This document shows positions 1-9,216 of a DNA stretch of 64,000 nt, in pieces. Position numbers and translations under genes: made by a program. Source of the DNA: Kosakonia sp. BYX6 (GTDB lineage Bacteria > Pseudomonadota > Gammaproteobacteria > Enterobacterales > Enterobacteriaceae); contig NZ_CP151800.1 of NCBI RefSeq assembly GCF_038449125.1, positions 2,080,406 to 2,144,405 on the forward strand, in the 5' to 3' direction. The first letter of the stretch is position 1, and the number at the start of each line of letters is the position of its first letter. The notes under the pieces were generated by a model, which saw only the letters and a program-made list of their open reading frames with translations, was not told the DNA's origin and ran no database searches.

Positions 1-6
1 CAACCC

Positions 7-33
7 AACCCGGCCAATGTGCCGGGTTTTTTT
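7..33 (+). terminator. Rho-independent terminator
   Basis: An 8-bp perfect stem (AACCCGGC at 7-14 with GCCGGGTT at 21-28) closes a 6-base loop and runs into a T tract to 33. It would end whatever lies upstream of the window, just before the tail-spike gene. Confidence 0.75.
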
Positions 34-44
34 ATGGAAAAAAT

Positions 45-2001
45 ATGGCTACCACACCAACTAATCTGCCAGTACCGAGTGAAAGCTCGCGCGGCCTGAA
101 ATTCAATGCCGGGAAATAGACGAATTCGTAACCTCGCTGGCGCATCAGTACATTGACCGCTTTGGAAATGCTTATTACACAATTGAAGGGTTGAAGCCCC
201 TTATTTTGCAGGCCATTTATGACTATGGCTGGCAGCCTGTCGGGACATTTCAGGACGGAGTCACACTGAATAATCCCAACAGCCTGATTCAGGATGAAAC
301 CGACGGGGTCTGGTATCGCTGGGATGATGCATCCACATTACCGAAAGTGGTGGCGCCTGGCTCAACTCCTGCGGGAACAGGCGGCATCGGGGTGGGAGCA
401 TGGCAGGCGGTCGATATCAGCGATGTTCTGCGTAAAGACCTGGCTGAGCCGGACGGTTTCAAGCTCATCGGGCAGGTTCCGGATATTGCAACGCTGCGCA
501 CTATGGCTGGTGAGAATGGCAAAGCTGTTCTGGTAACTGAATATCGATCCGGCTGTGGTTTTGGTGGCGGGCAGTTGTTCTGGGATTCATCAAGTACCGA
601 TGCGGATAACGGCATTACCATTTTTGCTGTGACAGGCGTAACAACCGGGCGCTGGAAACGTAAGTATAAAGGTTTCATTGACGCACACTGGGCTGGTCTG
701 CCGCTTAATAGCGCGACTGACGATTGCTATGCGCAAATGCAGGCTATTGAGCAGTTGATGTTCAATGAGCATGTGTCGTGCTATTTCCACAACGGCACTT
801 ACAACATCATCAGCCAGAATATGCCATGGAAAAATCCAGATGTTCCCCCCTCTGATTACAAAAATTACGGCGGAGCTTCTATTATCTGTGATGGTCCAGG
901 GGTAATTTTTAAAACAACATCATCATCAGGTGCTGATGTTTTTAATATAATGGTGTCTCTAATTTTGGTATGAATGGATTTCCTACCATCACAGCATCCC
1001 TGACAGCAACATCTGATGCCGGATCAAACGGCCTTTCATTGACATATGGTGGTAAAAATATTTATGCAGAAATTGAATGTACTGATTTGCCTTTTACAGT
1101 GAAATCAGATCATCTCGATGGTGGTAAGGCTGTAACAATACAACCAAATTTAACCGGACTTAGCATCGATAATATAAAAATTAACTGTAGGCGCGCTAAA
1201 AACGTATCTTACGGATTCGGTGCAGATATTAATATGGATTGGTTGCTGTCAAAAAAATGACATCCATAGATGTGTTCATTGATGTTGATACAGCATATAG
1301 AGGTATTTCCATCGGAGGGACAACCCCATCCACAAACAGTAAATTTTATGCAGGGTTAAGGGTTCGTGGGTTAAGTAAAACTGCCAGCAGCACGTTGTTC
1401 TCGTAAGAGGATGGGGTGTTGATGTTAATATGCATGCAATTAATACATTAGCTAAGTCCACTCTGCCAGCTTATGCACCTTACGATACAGCGATACGCAT
1501 TCTACAAATGCTTGGATGTAAAAACAGTAAAGTGGTTATAAATGGGATATACAGGATATTGACACATTATATGCTGTTGGTGGTACCACATATTCAGCCA
1601 GCATTGCTGGTAATACGAGTGGTTGCGACATAGACCTTTCTGTAATGTACGACTCAACGTCAAATGTATTTGACGTTATCAACAGTAATGGGAACACGAT
1701 AGCTAACTGCACAGTTAAACTGAACAACTCCGTTGGGACGGTAAATAATACGGCAATAGTTTCAGGAAATTCTTCTCTTACAATAAATGGTGTTAGCGTC
1801 TTACCAAAAGTAGTTTCTGTTGGTGGTGCTGACGTAACGGATACATCAGGAGCAACTGTAGCAGGTTTCACTGCTACTGGTTATCTCAAGTCAGGAGCAA
1901 TCAACTCAACATCCGCACTTGGTACATACAAAGGGAAATCACCTGTATATGCGGCTGATGGAGCAACTGTTCTTGGGTGGACTCCATACTACAACAGTTA
2001 G
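45..2001 (+). pseudogene. prophage tail-spike/tail-fibre gene broken by five frameshifts
   Basis: The conceptual protein starts at ATG 45. Its first 150 residues resemble the N-terminal head-binding part of enterobacterial prophage tail spikes (IDEFVTSLAHQYIDRFGNA, then TIEGLKPLILQAIYDYGW and PVGTFQDGVTL). The remainder is a Gly/Ser/Thr/Asn-rich repetitive sequence such as a beta-helix spike would have. The reading frame moves by -1 five times: near 114-116 (A run), 947-950 (A run), 1251-1257 (seven A), 1388-1391 (lost C) and 1544-1547 (G run). Each segment continues the protein sense of the one before and the last ends at TAG 1999-2001. Visible open segments are 45-119, 116-973, 949-1260, 1257-1406, 1391-1633 and 1561-2001. 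All shifts have the same sign and most lie in homopolymers, so either true decay or homopolymer sequencing error is possible. Confidence 0.8.
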
Positions 2002-2004
2002 GTT

Positions 2005-3153
2005 TTGACGCCAGTACGGTATACATCTAATATCGCCACAAATCACTTATCAGGGTATACCGGTTTGAACATCAGACAACTTGACATGCTGCGAGGGATT
2101 GCAGCGCTTCTTGTAACGCTTTTTCATATGAAGCCATTCATAGAGTACATTTCTCCTGGTAACTCCCACTTTTTTAATGGTGGAAGTTACCTTGGCGTGT
2201 CTGTATTCTTCATTCTGTCCGGGTTCGTTATCGGTATTGCCACATCCAGAGATACTGACTTTGTCTCATTCTTGATCAAGCGTGTTTTCAGGGTTTACAT
2301 TCCTGCTGTTGTGGCAACGATTCTGTACCTGCTGGCGTCTGGGAAGGATATAAAAATCAGCAGTGTATTAATTCTATTTCCGGATGGTGGGACTGCTCCT
2401 TACTACGGTTATGGACCATTTTTCATCACCTGGACTCTGGTCTACGAATTACTTTTTTATGTTGTTTTTGCATTTTCAATGATGTTCTCTCCGGCAAAAA
2501 GATTAAATGTTGCTGCGGGAATTATCATTTTTAATGTCACTGTTTTGCAATTTTTAATAAATGGTTCATTAACTTTAACGCCTGGGTTTTCTAATTCTGT
2601 CAATAACAGCCGTTCTGTGGTTTGGTCATTTCTGACAAACCCTATAAATTTATTGTTTATAATAGGGATGTTTTACTTTAAATATTTTGAATGTCTTAAG
2701 ATGGTTGTATCTAAAGTAAGAAAGGGAACTCTTGCTTTTTACATTTTGATAGGTTCGTCTTTATCATTTTCTGGTTATTTCTTTATGTCGGGGCACGGAA
2801 TATTACAAATGGGGGCGTTTTCTACCGTGCTGTTTGGTTGTTTCTTGCTAGTTCATTTCATGCAAGATGAGGAGGATAGTCCTTCATATATAGAAAGAGC
2901 TCTAATGTGGCTCGGGGGAATATCTTACTCACTGTATCTATGTCACTACATAGCAATAAATTTGCGAGTTTATTATTTTGAATGGCTGAATCTTAAAAAT
3001 GTTCATTATCACTTTGTGGTGATACTTGCATGTGTATTTGTTATCAGCATTATCTTTTATTATGTTGTTGACAAGCCTGTTCATATCGCTGGAAAAAAAA
3101 TGGCTTCACTAATAATAAATTACAGAGCTAAAAAAGCATTGATTTCGAGATGA
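2005..3153 (+). CDS. acyltransferase 3 family membrane protein (O-antigen acetylase type)
   Basis: This is an integral membrane acyltransferase of the OafA/Oac type, which usually acetylates O-antigen or another surface sugar. The N-terminal signature LDMLRGIAALLVTLFHM carries the conserved Arg and His. It is followed by a series of hydrophobic segments to the C-terminus, including SVFFILSGFVIG and GGISYSLYLCHYIAI. At up to 382 residues its length is normal. The start is uncertain: TTG 2005 gives the longest form, but TTG 2065 or ATG 2089 would put the signature nearer the N-terminus, as is usual. It begins four bases after the tail-spike pseudogene and is AT-rich. Such genes are common serotype-converting cargo of tailed prophages, so I infer phage origin; the substrate cannot be read from sequence. 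Confidence 0.85.
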   Translation: MTPVRYTSNIATNHLSGYTGLNIRQLDMLRGIAALLVTLFHMKPFIEYISPGNSHFFNGGSYLGVSVFFILSGFVIGIATSRDTDFVSFLIKRVFRVYIPAVVATILYLLASGKDIKISSVLILFPDGGTAPYYGYGPFFITWTLVYELLFYVVFAFSMMFSPAKRLNVAAGIIIFNVTVLQFLINGSLTLTPGFSNSVNNSRSVVWSFLTNPINLLFIIGMFYFKYFECLKMVVSKVRKGTLAFYILIGSSLSFSGYFFMSGHGILQMGAFSTVLFGCFLLVHFMQDEEDSPSYIERALMWLGGISYSLYLCHYIAINLRVYYFEWLNLKNVHYHFVVILACVFVISIIFYYVVDKPVHIAGKKMASLIINYRAKKALISR

Positions 3154-3190
3154 TGATTATTATAGATGCTGTTCTCAGCAAAGTTCCATC

Positions 3191-3451
3191 AAGAAAGGCG
3201 CGCTGCTCGTCCTGGATATGTCGGCCACGCCGGTCGAAGGATCGATAGTGATGTGTCATATGGATGAGAGAATCAGAATGTTGAGGCTGCGTTTGTATCC
3301 TCGACCTGGGCTTGAGGAACTGGATCGCCCGGAGGTCAGTTATGCGATGACGCATGACGATTATGAAGGAAGGCTGGTTTTTAAAGGCGTGATCACGTAC
3401 ATCATCAACGACGCGAGAAGCGGCGAGTCCGATGATAATCCGGTGATGTGA
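3191..3451 (+). pseudogene. C-terminal remnant of an S24 (UmuD/LexA-like) peptidase
   Basis: From about 3191 the frame reads KKGALLVLDMSATPVEGSI and continues to KGVITYIINDARSGE, ending at TGA 3449-3451. This resembles the C-terminal half of UmuD-like and phage repressor S24 peptidases (compare GDLLIVDSAITASHGDIVI and GVVIHVV in UmuD). The N-terminal half with the cleavage site and catalytic Ser is missing. Base composition changes from AT-rich to GC-rich at about 3185, marking a junction with the acyltransferase region. Where UmuD has the catalytic Lys (VKKLQL), this sequence reads MLRLRL, so that residue is lost too. ATG 3218 could start a 77-residue protein, but its ribosome site is poor. 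The identification is from remembered family motifs, not a search. Confidence 0.5.
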
Positions 3452-3684
3452 TAAATGGGACATGCATGGGGCAAAAAATTAGCGCAAAACAACTCAAAAC
3501 CTATGAAGATGTCGATTCGCTTTGCGCTAATGCATTGCTTTTAACCTGCTTCCTTTTTACTTCAACACACTGTCAAATTTAATTACCGCCTGTCCTCAAC
3601 AAACCGAATGGGCGGATTGAAGTACCTTATATGATACTGATGAGCTGTGGAGACCATTCAATACCGATCTCCACAGCATCACGA
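3452..3684. other. non-coding stretch with two inverted repeats
   Basis: No convincing gene is seen. Two perfect 10-bp inverted repeats lie here: TTAGCGCAAA at 3479-3488 with its complement at 3521-3530, and GCTGTGGAGA at 3644-3653 with TCTCCACAGC at 3668-3677. The second lies just beyond the 3' end of the minus-strand cupin gene and could shape its transcript end, though no T tract follows. The region joins prophage debris to core chromosome. Confidence 0.5.
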
Positions 3685-4125
3685 TCATTTTGCGGGTTGC
3701 GAGAGTGGAAGCCCTTTTTTCCCGGCATAAAAGACCACAAGGGTTGCTCCCTCGTCCCCCGTATACCCGCGATGAACAGTACCCACTGTTTCGGGTAGCG
3801 CTTCTCCTGCTTTAAAAATACGTTTTTCGCCACCAGATTTTTTTTCCACCGTCAGAACACCGCTGAGCATATAAGCCGCATTCGGGGCTGGATGTGTATG
3901 CCAGTCGAGATGCGTTTGTGGTGCAACAGTAATTTTGAGAACAGTAAGCTGCGGCGTACCTTCCGGATAGGTCTTGTAAACAGACCCGTCCCATGCTTTT
4001 TCCGTCTCCAGCAGTTTTTCAACCTTTACACCCGCATTGGAAGCACTCTCTGCTTGAGTGATGTCAGGGCTAAGGAGAAAAACAAGAGGGAGAGTAAGTG
4101 AGAACGTACTCATCGACAGACGCAT
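3685..4125 (-). CDS. secreted small cupin-domain protein
   Basis: This is a 146-residue single-cupin protein. Residues 1-25 form a signal peptide ending at a TQA-like cleavage site, so the product is periplasmic or secreted. The cupin metal-site motif begins HTHPAPNAAYMLSG at about residues 76-89, with a second conserved stretch GTVHRGYTGDEG near 115-126; the two His of the first motif and His of the second fit a metal-binding beta-barrel. Substrate and reaction are unknown. It stands alone on the minus strand between prophage debris and dsbB. Two dozen residues of hydrophobic leader and an upstream purine-rich stretch support ATG 4125. Confidence 0.75.
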   Translation of the reverse strand: MRLSMSTFSLTLPLVFLLSPDITQAESASNAGVKVEKLLETEKAWDGSVYKTYPEGTPQLTVLKITVAPQTHLDWHTHPAPNAAYMLSGVLTVEKKSGGEKRIFKAGEALPETVGTVHRGYTGDEGATLVVFYAGKKGLPLSQPAK

Positions 4126-4392
4126 ACAGACTCCTCTTGCATAATCAGGAAATGAATCGCTGGCATGACTTGCACAGAGGGCTACTAAAGGCGAATTGAT
4201 AGAGCAATCATGCCGTTAGACGAAGATATTTGTCGTGTATTTGGTGTGAAGCAGTGTGAGCAAAAAATTGCGCAGCCACCAGTCGGGAAGATTACGCCAG
4301 GAACTGGCGTTAGCACTTAGCAGAAAATGTCAGAATGGTTACCACTTCTAATCAATTTCGATGAGTGATGAGCATCGGCATAATTAAATGAA
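4126..4392. other. intergenic region upstream of the cupin gene
   Basis: It presumably holds the promoter of the minus-strand cupin gene and the 3' end of the dsbB transcript. A possible very small + strand frame runs from ATG 4210 to TAG 4318-4320 (36 residues with two Cys). It has no ribosome site that I can see, so I do not call it a gene. Confidence 0.4.
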
Positions 4393-4412
4393 AACGCTCC
4401 CGAAGGAGCGTT
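4393..4412 (-). terminator. Rho-independent terminator of dsbB
   Basis: An 8-bp stem (AACGCTCC with GGAGCGTT) closes a 4-base loop. On the minus strand it reads AACGCTCC-TTCG-GGAGCGTT followed by TTCATTT, a typical tetraloop terminator a few bases after the dsbB stop. Confidence 0.85.
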
Positions 4413-4415
4413 CTC

Positions 4416-4946
4416 TTAACGACCAAACAGGTCGCGTTTTTTCGGTTTAAACGGCTGGGCAATCAGCACCAGTAGAGCAACAACCAGGTAAGCCATGAAA
4501 ATCCCTAACAGCCATTGCGGCATTTCTAATGTCAGAAATTCCCACTGACGCTCTGCGCAATCGCCGGAAGCGACAAATACCTGCGGCAGCCATTTATCCA
4601 GCGGTAGCCACGTAGGAAAACGTGCGGCAAAGTCGCAGGTCAAAAAAGGTGAGGGGTGCAGTTGAATCATGGTATGTTCCCACGCCAGCTGAATACCGCG
4701 CCATGCGCTGTAAATCCAGATAGCAAGGGCAACAAAACGAAGTGGCGTTTTCGGTGCAATAGCACCAACAATTCCAGCGCCCATGACGCCAAACAGCGCG
4801 CTGCGTTCATAAATACATAATACGCAGGGTTTCAGCAGCATGACATGCTGGAACCACAGCGCGACCATCTCAAGTGCAAACGCCGTCAGTGCCATCAGAA
4901 GCCAGGCACCGCGCCCGTGTGAGCACTTGTTTAAATATCGCAACAT
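4416..4946 (-). CDS. dsbB: disulfide bond formation protein DsbB
   Basis: This inner-membrane quinone reductase reoxidises periplasmic DsbA and passes the electrons to ubiquinone or menaquinone. The 176-residue protein has four hydrophobic segments. The redox pair C41-V-L-C44 is in [10 protein letters not shown], and the second pair of periplasmic Cys lies in LTCDFAAR and ASGDCAERQ. The C-terminus KKRDLFGR matches E. coli DsbB. I place the start at ATG 4946 rather than the ATG two codons upstream (4952), because AGGG lies 8 bases before it and the family begins MLR. In E. coli the next gene towards fadR is nhaB; here it is missing. Confidence 0.95.
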   Translation of the reverse strand: MLRYLNKCSHGRGAWLLMALTAFALEMVALWFQHVMLLKPCVLCIYERSALFGVMGAGIVGAIAPKTPLRFVALAIWIYSAWRGIQLAWEHTMIQLHPSPFLTCDFAARFPTWLPLDKWLPQVFVASGDCAERQWEFLTLEMPQWLLGIFMAYLVVALLVLIAQPFKPKKRDLFGR

Positions 4947-4952
4947 AATCAT

Positions 4953-5292
4953 TTCCCTGGAAGATGCGTAGACAAAGCAGTGTAAACGAAATCAATGCCG
5001 AGGCCACTAGCGCACTGCAAAATAATGCGTAATTGAATGTTTAGCATGCGAAAAGTAAAACCAAATTGGGGGGTATTGCATTTTCATTCGTAAATATTAT
5101 CTGACTGAATATTACGTGTTGCACCTGACAGCCATTTCGAATGAAAGATCATAATGCGCTAATGATTAGCCTGGCTAATTCGTCAAAATGAAACACCGAT
5201 CCCCTTTTTTCTTCCTGCCCGACGCTATCTGACCCGCATTCGCTCTGGTATGATGAGTGTCCTTTGCTTAGCAGTGTAATGGAAATCTCTCT
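4953..5292. other. dsbB-fadR intergenic region; nhaB absent
   Basis: About 340 bases with no coding sequence of substance on either strand. It must carry the divergent promoters of dsbB and fadR. No fragment of nhaB can be recognised. Confidence 0.6.
5249..5254 (+). promoter_or_regulatory. fadR promoter -10 element, with possible FadR operator over it
   Basis: TATGAT at 5249-5254 lies 39 bases before the fadR start, and the same context (CTCTGGTATGATGAGT) is present upstream of fadR in E. coli as I remember it. The 17-mer at 5243-5259 matches about 13 of 17 positions of the FadR consensus (ANCTGGTCYGAYNTGTT). No good -35 is visible. Confidence 0.45.
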
Positions 5293-6012
5293 ATGGTCAT
5301 TAAGGCGCAGAGCCCGGCGGGTTTCGCGGAAGAGTACATCATTGAAAGTATCTGGAATAGTCGCTTCCCTCCGGGCTCGATTCTTCCTGCTGAACGCGAA
5401 CTCTCTGAACTGATTGGCGTCACACGTACCACATTACGTGAGGTTTTGCAGCGTCTTGCCCGCGATGGCTGGCTGACGATTCAGCACGGCAAGCCCACGA
5501 AAGTGAACAATTTCTGGGAAACTTCAGGCCTGAATATCCTGGAAACGCTGGCGCGGTTGGATCATGAAAGCGTTCCGCAATTGATCGATAACTTGTTATC
5601 CGTTCGCACCAATATTTCAACCATCTTTATTCGCACCGCGTTTCGTCAGCATCCTGATGATGCATTAAAGGTACTGGCCAGTGCGCGCGAAGTGGAAGAT
5701 CACGCTGACGCATTTGCCGATCTCGATTACAACATTTTCCGTGGTCTGGCATTTGCTTCCGGCAACCCGATCTACGGCCTGATCCTCAACGGAATGAAAG
5801 GGCTGTATACCCGAATCGGTCGCCATTACTTCTCCAGCCCCGAAGCGCGTAGCCTGGCGCTGGGCTTTTACCATCGCCTGGCGGAAGTGTGCGAACATGC
5901 GCAGCACGACCAGGTTTACGAACTGGTCCGTCGCTACGGTCACGACAGTGGTGAGATTTGGCACCGCATGCAGAAAACGATGCCTGGTGATTTGGCGCTC
6001 CAAAGTCGATAA
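5293..6012 (+). CDS. fadR: fatty acid metabolism regulator FadR
   Basis: FadR is a GntR-family regulator that represses fatty-acid beta-oxidation genes and activates fabA/fabB; long-chain acyl-CoA releases it from DNA. The 239 residues equal the E. coli length. Residues about 10-75 form the winged-helix DNA-binding domain ([26 protein letters not shown]). The rest is the all-helical acyl-CoA-binding domain, with the conserved run [20 protein letters not shown] near 165-185. ATG 5293 gives the family start [16 protein letters not shown]. It is followed at once by a bidirectional terminator shared with ycgB. Confidence 0.97.
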   Translation: MVIKAQSPAGFAEEYIIESIWNSRFPPGSILPAERELSELIGVTRTTLREVLQRLARDGWLTIQHGKPTKVNNFWETSGLNILETLARLDHESVPQLIDNLLSVRTNISTIFIRTAFRQHPDDALKVLASAREVEDHADAFADLDYNIFRGLAFASGNPIYGLILNGMKGLYTRIGRHYFSSPEARSLALGFYHRLAEVCEHAQHDQVYELVRRYGHDSGEIWHRMQKTMPGDLALQSR

Positions 6013-6018
6013 GCAAAT

Positions 6019-6042
6019 AACCCCTCTACGAACAGAGGGGTT
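6019..6042. terminator. bidirectional terminator between fadR and ycgB
   Basis: A 9-bp perfect stem (AACCCCTCT at 6019-6027, AGAGGGGTT at 6034-6042) with a 6-base loop is followed by a T-rich stretch on the + strand. It sits between the convergent stops of fadR and ycgB and can serve both. Confidence 0.8.
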
Positions 6043-6047
6043 TTGTT

Positions 6048-7580
6048 TTACAGGCTGTTTGTGCGCGGCGGGCAACGTTCCAGCAATTCCACGCTGCCAT
6101 CCTCATTTTGCTGCTCCAGCAGCACATCAAACCCCCACAGGCGGTGCACGTGTTTCAGCACTTCGCGGCGGCCTTTGTCGAGCGGCGCACGGTTATGCGG
6201 GATATAACGCAATGTCAGCGAACGATCGCCGCGCAAATCCACGTTCCATACCTGAATGTTCGGTTCAAGGTTACTGAGGTTGTATTGCGACGAGAGTTTC
6301 GAGCGGATCTCCCGGTAACCCTCTTCATTATGAATTGCCGCAATCTCAAGATAATTGTTGCGATCGTCATCCAGCACCGTGAAGAAGCGGAAATCGCGCA
6401 TGATTTTCGGTGACATAAACTGGCTGATAAAACTTTCATCTTTAAAGTCACGCATCGCGAAATGCAGCGTCTCCAGCCAGTCGGATCCGGCGATATCCGG
6501 GAACCAGTAACGGTCTTCTTCCGTTGGCGATTGGCAAATCCGCTTAATGTCCTGGAACATGGCAAAGCCCAGTGCATAAGGGTTAATACCGCTGTACCAC
6601 GGGCTATTATAAGGTGGCTGGAACACCACATTGGTATGGCTATGCAGGAACTCCAACATAAACCGGTCGGTGACTTTCCCTTCGTCATAAAGATGATTAA
6701 GGATCGTGTAGTGCCAAAAAGTCGCCCAGCCTTCGTTCATCACCTGCGTCTGTTTTTGCGGGTAGAAATACTGGCTGACCTTGCGCACGATGCGCAGGAT
6801 CTCGCGCTGCCACGATTCCAGCAGCGGCGCATTTTTTTCCATAAAGTAGAGCAGATTCTCCTGTGGCTCCGCCGGGTAGCGACGCGTCTCGGCGACGGTT
6901 CTCTCTTCTTCGCGTTTCGGCAGCGTACGCCACAGCATATTCACCTGGCTTTGTAGATACTCCTCACGGCTTTTCTGCCGTGCTTTTTCCTCTTGCAGCG
7001 AGATTTTTTGCGGGCGCTTGTAGCGGTCTACGCCGTAATTCATTAACGCATGGCAGGAGTCGAGCAGTTTTTCGACTTCATCAACACCGTACCGTTCCTC
7101 ACACTCCGTAATGTATTTACGCGCGAAAATCAGGTAATCGACAATCGAGCTGGCATCGGTCCAACTGCGAAACAGGTAGTTATTTTTGAAGAAGGAGTTA
7201 TGTCCGTAGCAGGCGTGCGCCATCACCAGCGCCTGCATGGTAATGGTGTTCTCTTCCATCAAATAGGCGATACAGGGGTTAGAGTTAATGACGATTTCGT
7301 AGGCGAGCCCCTGTTGCCCATGTTTATATAGCCGTTCGGTTTCAATGAATTTCTTACCAAACGACCAGTGAGGGTAATTAATTGGCATGCCGACGCTGGA
7401 GTAGGCATCCATCATCTGTTCTGAGGTGATCACTTCGATTTGATGCGGATAAGTATCCAACCGATAGAGTTTCGCCACCCGGTCAATCTCCGCCAGATAA
7501 ACATCCAGCAGATCGAAGGTCCAGTCGGGTCCATCGCTCAGACGAATAGAATCCTTATTCATTGAGTCAATCGTAGCCAT
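6048..7580 (-). CDS. ycgB: SpoVR family protein YcgB
   Basis: This is a 510-residue cytoplasmic protein of the SpoVR family, the same length as E. coli YcgB and nearly identical over long stretches from MATIDSMNKDSIRLSDGPDW onward. The family is named for a Bacillus protein involved in spore cortex formation; in enterobacteria it is linked to stationary-phase stress physiology, and no catalytic activity is established. Conserved His/Glu stretches such as ALVMAHACYGHNSF and QVMNEGWATFWHY resemble a metal site but prove nothing. It is transcribed divergently from dadA and convergently with fadR. The start has GAGGGCGC upstream. Confidence 0.95.
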   Translation of the reverse strand: MATIDSMNKDSIRLSDGPDWTFDLLDVYLAEIDRVAKLYRLDTYPHQIEVITSEQMMDAYSSVGMPINYPHWSFGKKFIETERLYKHGQQGLAYEIVINSNPCIAYLMEENTITMQALVMAHACYGHNSFFKNNYLFRSWTDASSIVDYLIFARKYITECEERYGVDEVEKLLDSCHALMNYGVDRYKRPQKISLQEEKARQKSREEYLQSQVNMLWRTLPKREEERTVAETRRYPAEPQENLLYFMEKNAPLLESWQREILRIVRKVSQYFYPQKQTQVMNEGWATFWHYTILNHLYDEGKVTDRFMLEFLHSHTNVVFQPPYNSPWYSGINPYALGFAMFQDIKRICQSPTEEDRYWFPDIAGSDWLETLHFAMRDFKDESFISQFMSPKIMRDFRFFTVLDDDRNNYLEIAAIHNEEGYREIRSKLSSQYNLSNLEPNIQVWNVDLRGDRSLTLRYIPHNRAPLDKGRREVLKHVHRLWGFDVLLEQQNEDGSVELLERCPPRTNSL

Positions 7581-7899
7581 TAGCGCGCCCTCGTTGTTAA
7601 CGACGATCTCTGTATGGAACGTCTCTTTTCAAGCATAGAACACCCATTTAAAACTGTGCGCCAGGCAAAGATTTTTCTTCGCGATTTTTCTGCACATCAA
7701 CAGCGTTAATTGCTAATTGATCGAAATATTATGCTGCGACGAAATGGTGCGCAGCAGGAGATGCTAAATATCCTCAGCCCCTGTAGCGCGGCGGCATTGT
7801 GAGGGAGGTCACCATAAAAAAGCCGTATGTTGAATAATATTTTCATCTGGGTTATCAATTTGTAATTAGATGATTGTGCTTTACTCACGGGAGAGGGAT
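7581..7899. other. ycgB-dadA divergent regulatory region
   Basis: About 320 bases without genes. It contains the CRP site listed separately and AT-rich tracts close to dadA. In E. coli this region carries the Lrp- and CRP-controlled dad promoters; Lrp sites are too degenerate for me to mark. Confidence 0.6.
7798..7813 (+). promoter_or_regulatory. CRP-cAMP binding site of dadAX
   Basis: TGTGA-GGGAGG-TCACC fits the CRP consensus TGTGA-N6-TCACA at nine of ten half-site bases. It lies about 100 bases before dadA and is followed by the same ATAAAAAAGCC context as the E. coli dad operon. It suggests catabolite control of alanine use. Confidence 0.75.
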
Positions 7900-9198
7900 A
7901 TGCGAGTAGTTGTATTAGGCAGCGGCGTTGTGGGCGTTACCAGCGCCTGGTATTTGCGCCAGGCAGGGCATGATGTCACGGTAATTGACCGCCAGCCTGG
8001 CCCAGCGCAAGAAACCAGTGCCGGTAATGCCGGGCAAATTTCTCCCGGTTATGCCGCGCCGTGGGCTGCGCCTGGCGTACCGCTAAAAGCCATTAAATGG
8101 ATGTTCCAACGCCATGCTCCACTGGCTATCAGCCTTGATGGTTCGTCATCCCAGCTTAAATGGATGTGGCAGATGCTGCGCAACTGCGATACCCGCCACT
8201 ATATGGAAAATAAAGGGCGCATGGTGCGTCTGGCTGAATATAGCCGTGATTGCCTAAAACTGCTGCGCGAAACCACCGGTATTCAGTACGAAGGGCGGCA
8301 GGGCGGGACGCTGCAATTGTTCCGCACCGCCGAGCAGTACGAAAACGCCACCCGCGACATTGCGGTTTTGCAGGATGCTGGAGTGCCCTACCAATTGCTG
8401 GAATCCGCGCGCCTGGCGGAAGTTGAACCGGCTCTGGGCGAAGTGGCAAACAAGCTGACCGGTGGGTTGCGTCTGCCGAATGATGAAACCGGCGATTGCC
8501 AGCTTTTCACTCAGCATCTGGCGACCATGGCGGAGCAGGCGGGTGTTGTATTCCGTTTCAACACGCCAGTGGACCGTCTGCTGTATGAAAGCGAAAAAAT
8601 TTACGGCGTGAAATGCGGCGACGAGGTGATCAAAGCCGATGCCTATGTGATGGCCTTTGGTTCCTGGTCCACCGGCTTACTAAAAGGCATTGTCGATATC
8701 CCGGTTTATCCGCTCAAAGGTTATTCGCTGACCATTCCGATTGCGCAAGAAGATGGCGCGCCCGTTTCCACTATTCTCGATGAAACCTACAAAATCGCTA
8801 TTACCCGTTTCGACCAGCGCATTCGCGTTGGCGGTATGGCGGAAATTGTTGGCTTTAATACCGATCTGCCGCAACCACGACGCGAAACGCTGGAGATGGT
8901 CGTGCGCGATCTCTTCCCGCGCGGCGGGCACGTTGAACAAGCGACGTTCTGGACCGGTTTGCGTCCCATGACGCCGGACGGCACGCCCGTTGTTGGCCGC
9001 ACACCGTTTAAAAACTTGTGGCTTAACACCGGTCACGGCACGCTGGGTTGGACGATGGCCTGCGGTTCCGGGCAATTATTGAGCGACCTGATGTCTGGCA
9101 ACACGCCAGCTATTGCCGCTGATGATTTGAGCGTGGCGCGCTATCTGCCTGGCTTTTCTCCCGCCCGGGCACGACACTTACATGGCGTTCATAATTAA
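7900..9198 (+). CDS. dadA: D-amino acid dehydrogenase, small FAD subunit
   Basis: DadA is an FAD-dependent, membrane-associated dehydrogenase that oxidises D-alanine to pyruvate and ammonia, feeding electrons to the respiratory chain. The 432 residues match the E. coli length. The N-terminal dinucleotide-binding motif is [17 protein letters not shown], with the acidic end of the second strand in VTVIDR. The C-terminal flavin-contact motif is [14 protein letters not shown] followed by [19 protein letters not shown] 7900 is preceded by GAGAGGG; an upstream in-frame start at 7870 has no ribosome site. dadX follows after 18 bases, forming the dadAX operon. Confidence 0.97.
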   Translation: MRVVVLGSGVVGVTSAWYLRQAGHDVTVIDRQPGPAQETSAGNAGQISPGYAAPWAAPGVPLKAIKWMFQRHAPLAISLDGSSSQLKWMWQMLRNCDTRHYMENKGRMVRLAEYSRDCLKLLRETTGIQYEGRQGGTLQLFRTAEQYENATRDIAVLQDAGVPYQLLESARLAEVEPALGEVANKLTGGLRLPNDETGDCQLFTQHLATMAEQAGVVFRFNTPVDRLLYESEKIYGVKCGDEVIKADAYVMAFGSWSTGLLKGIVDIPVYPLKGYSLTIPIAQEDGAPVSTILDETYKIAITRFDQRIRVGGMAEIVGFNTDLPQPRRETLEMVVRDLFPRGGHVEQATFWTGLRPMTPDGTPVVGRTPFKNLWLNTGHGTLGWTMACGSGQLLSDLMSGNTPAIAADDLSVARYLPGFSPARARHLHGVHN

Positions 9199-9216
9199 TT
9201 CTAATAAGGAACAACG

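Noticed and set aside
4210-4320. 36-codon frame upstream of the cupin gene
   Set aside because: It looks fairly protein-like but lacks a ribosome site and any known relative, so it is only mentioned in the intergenic entry.
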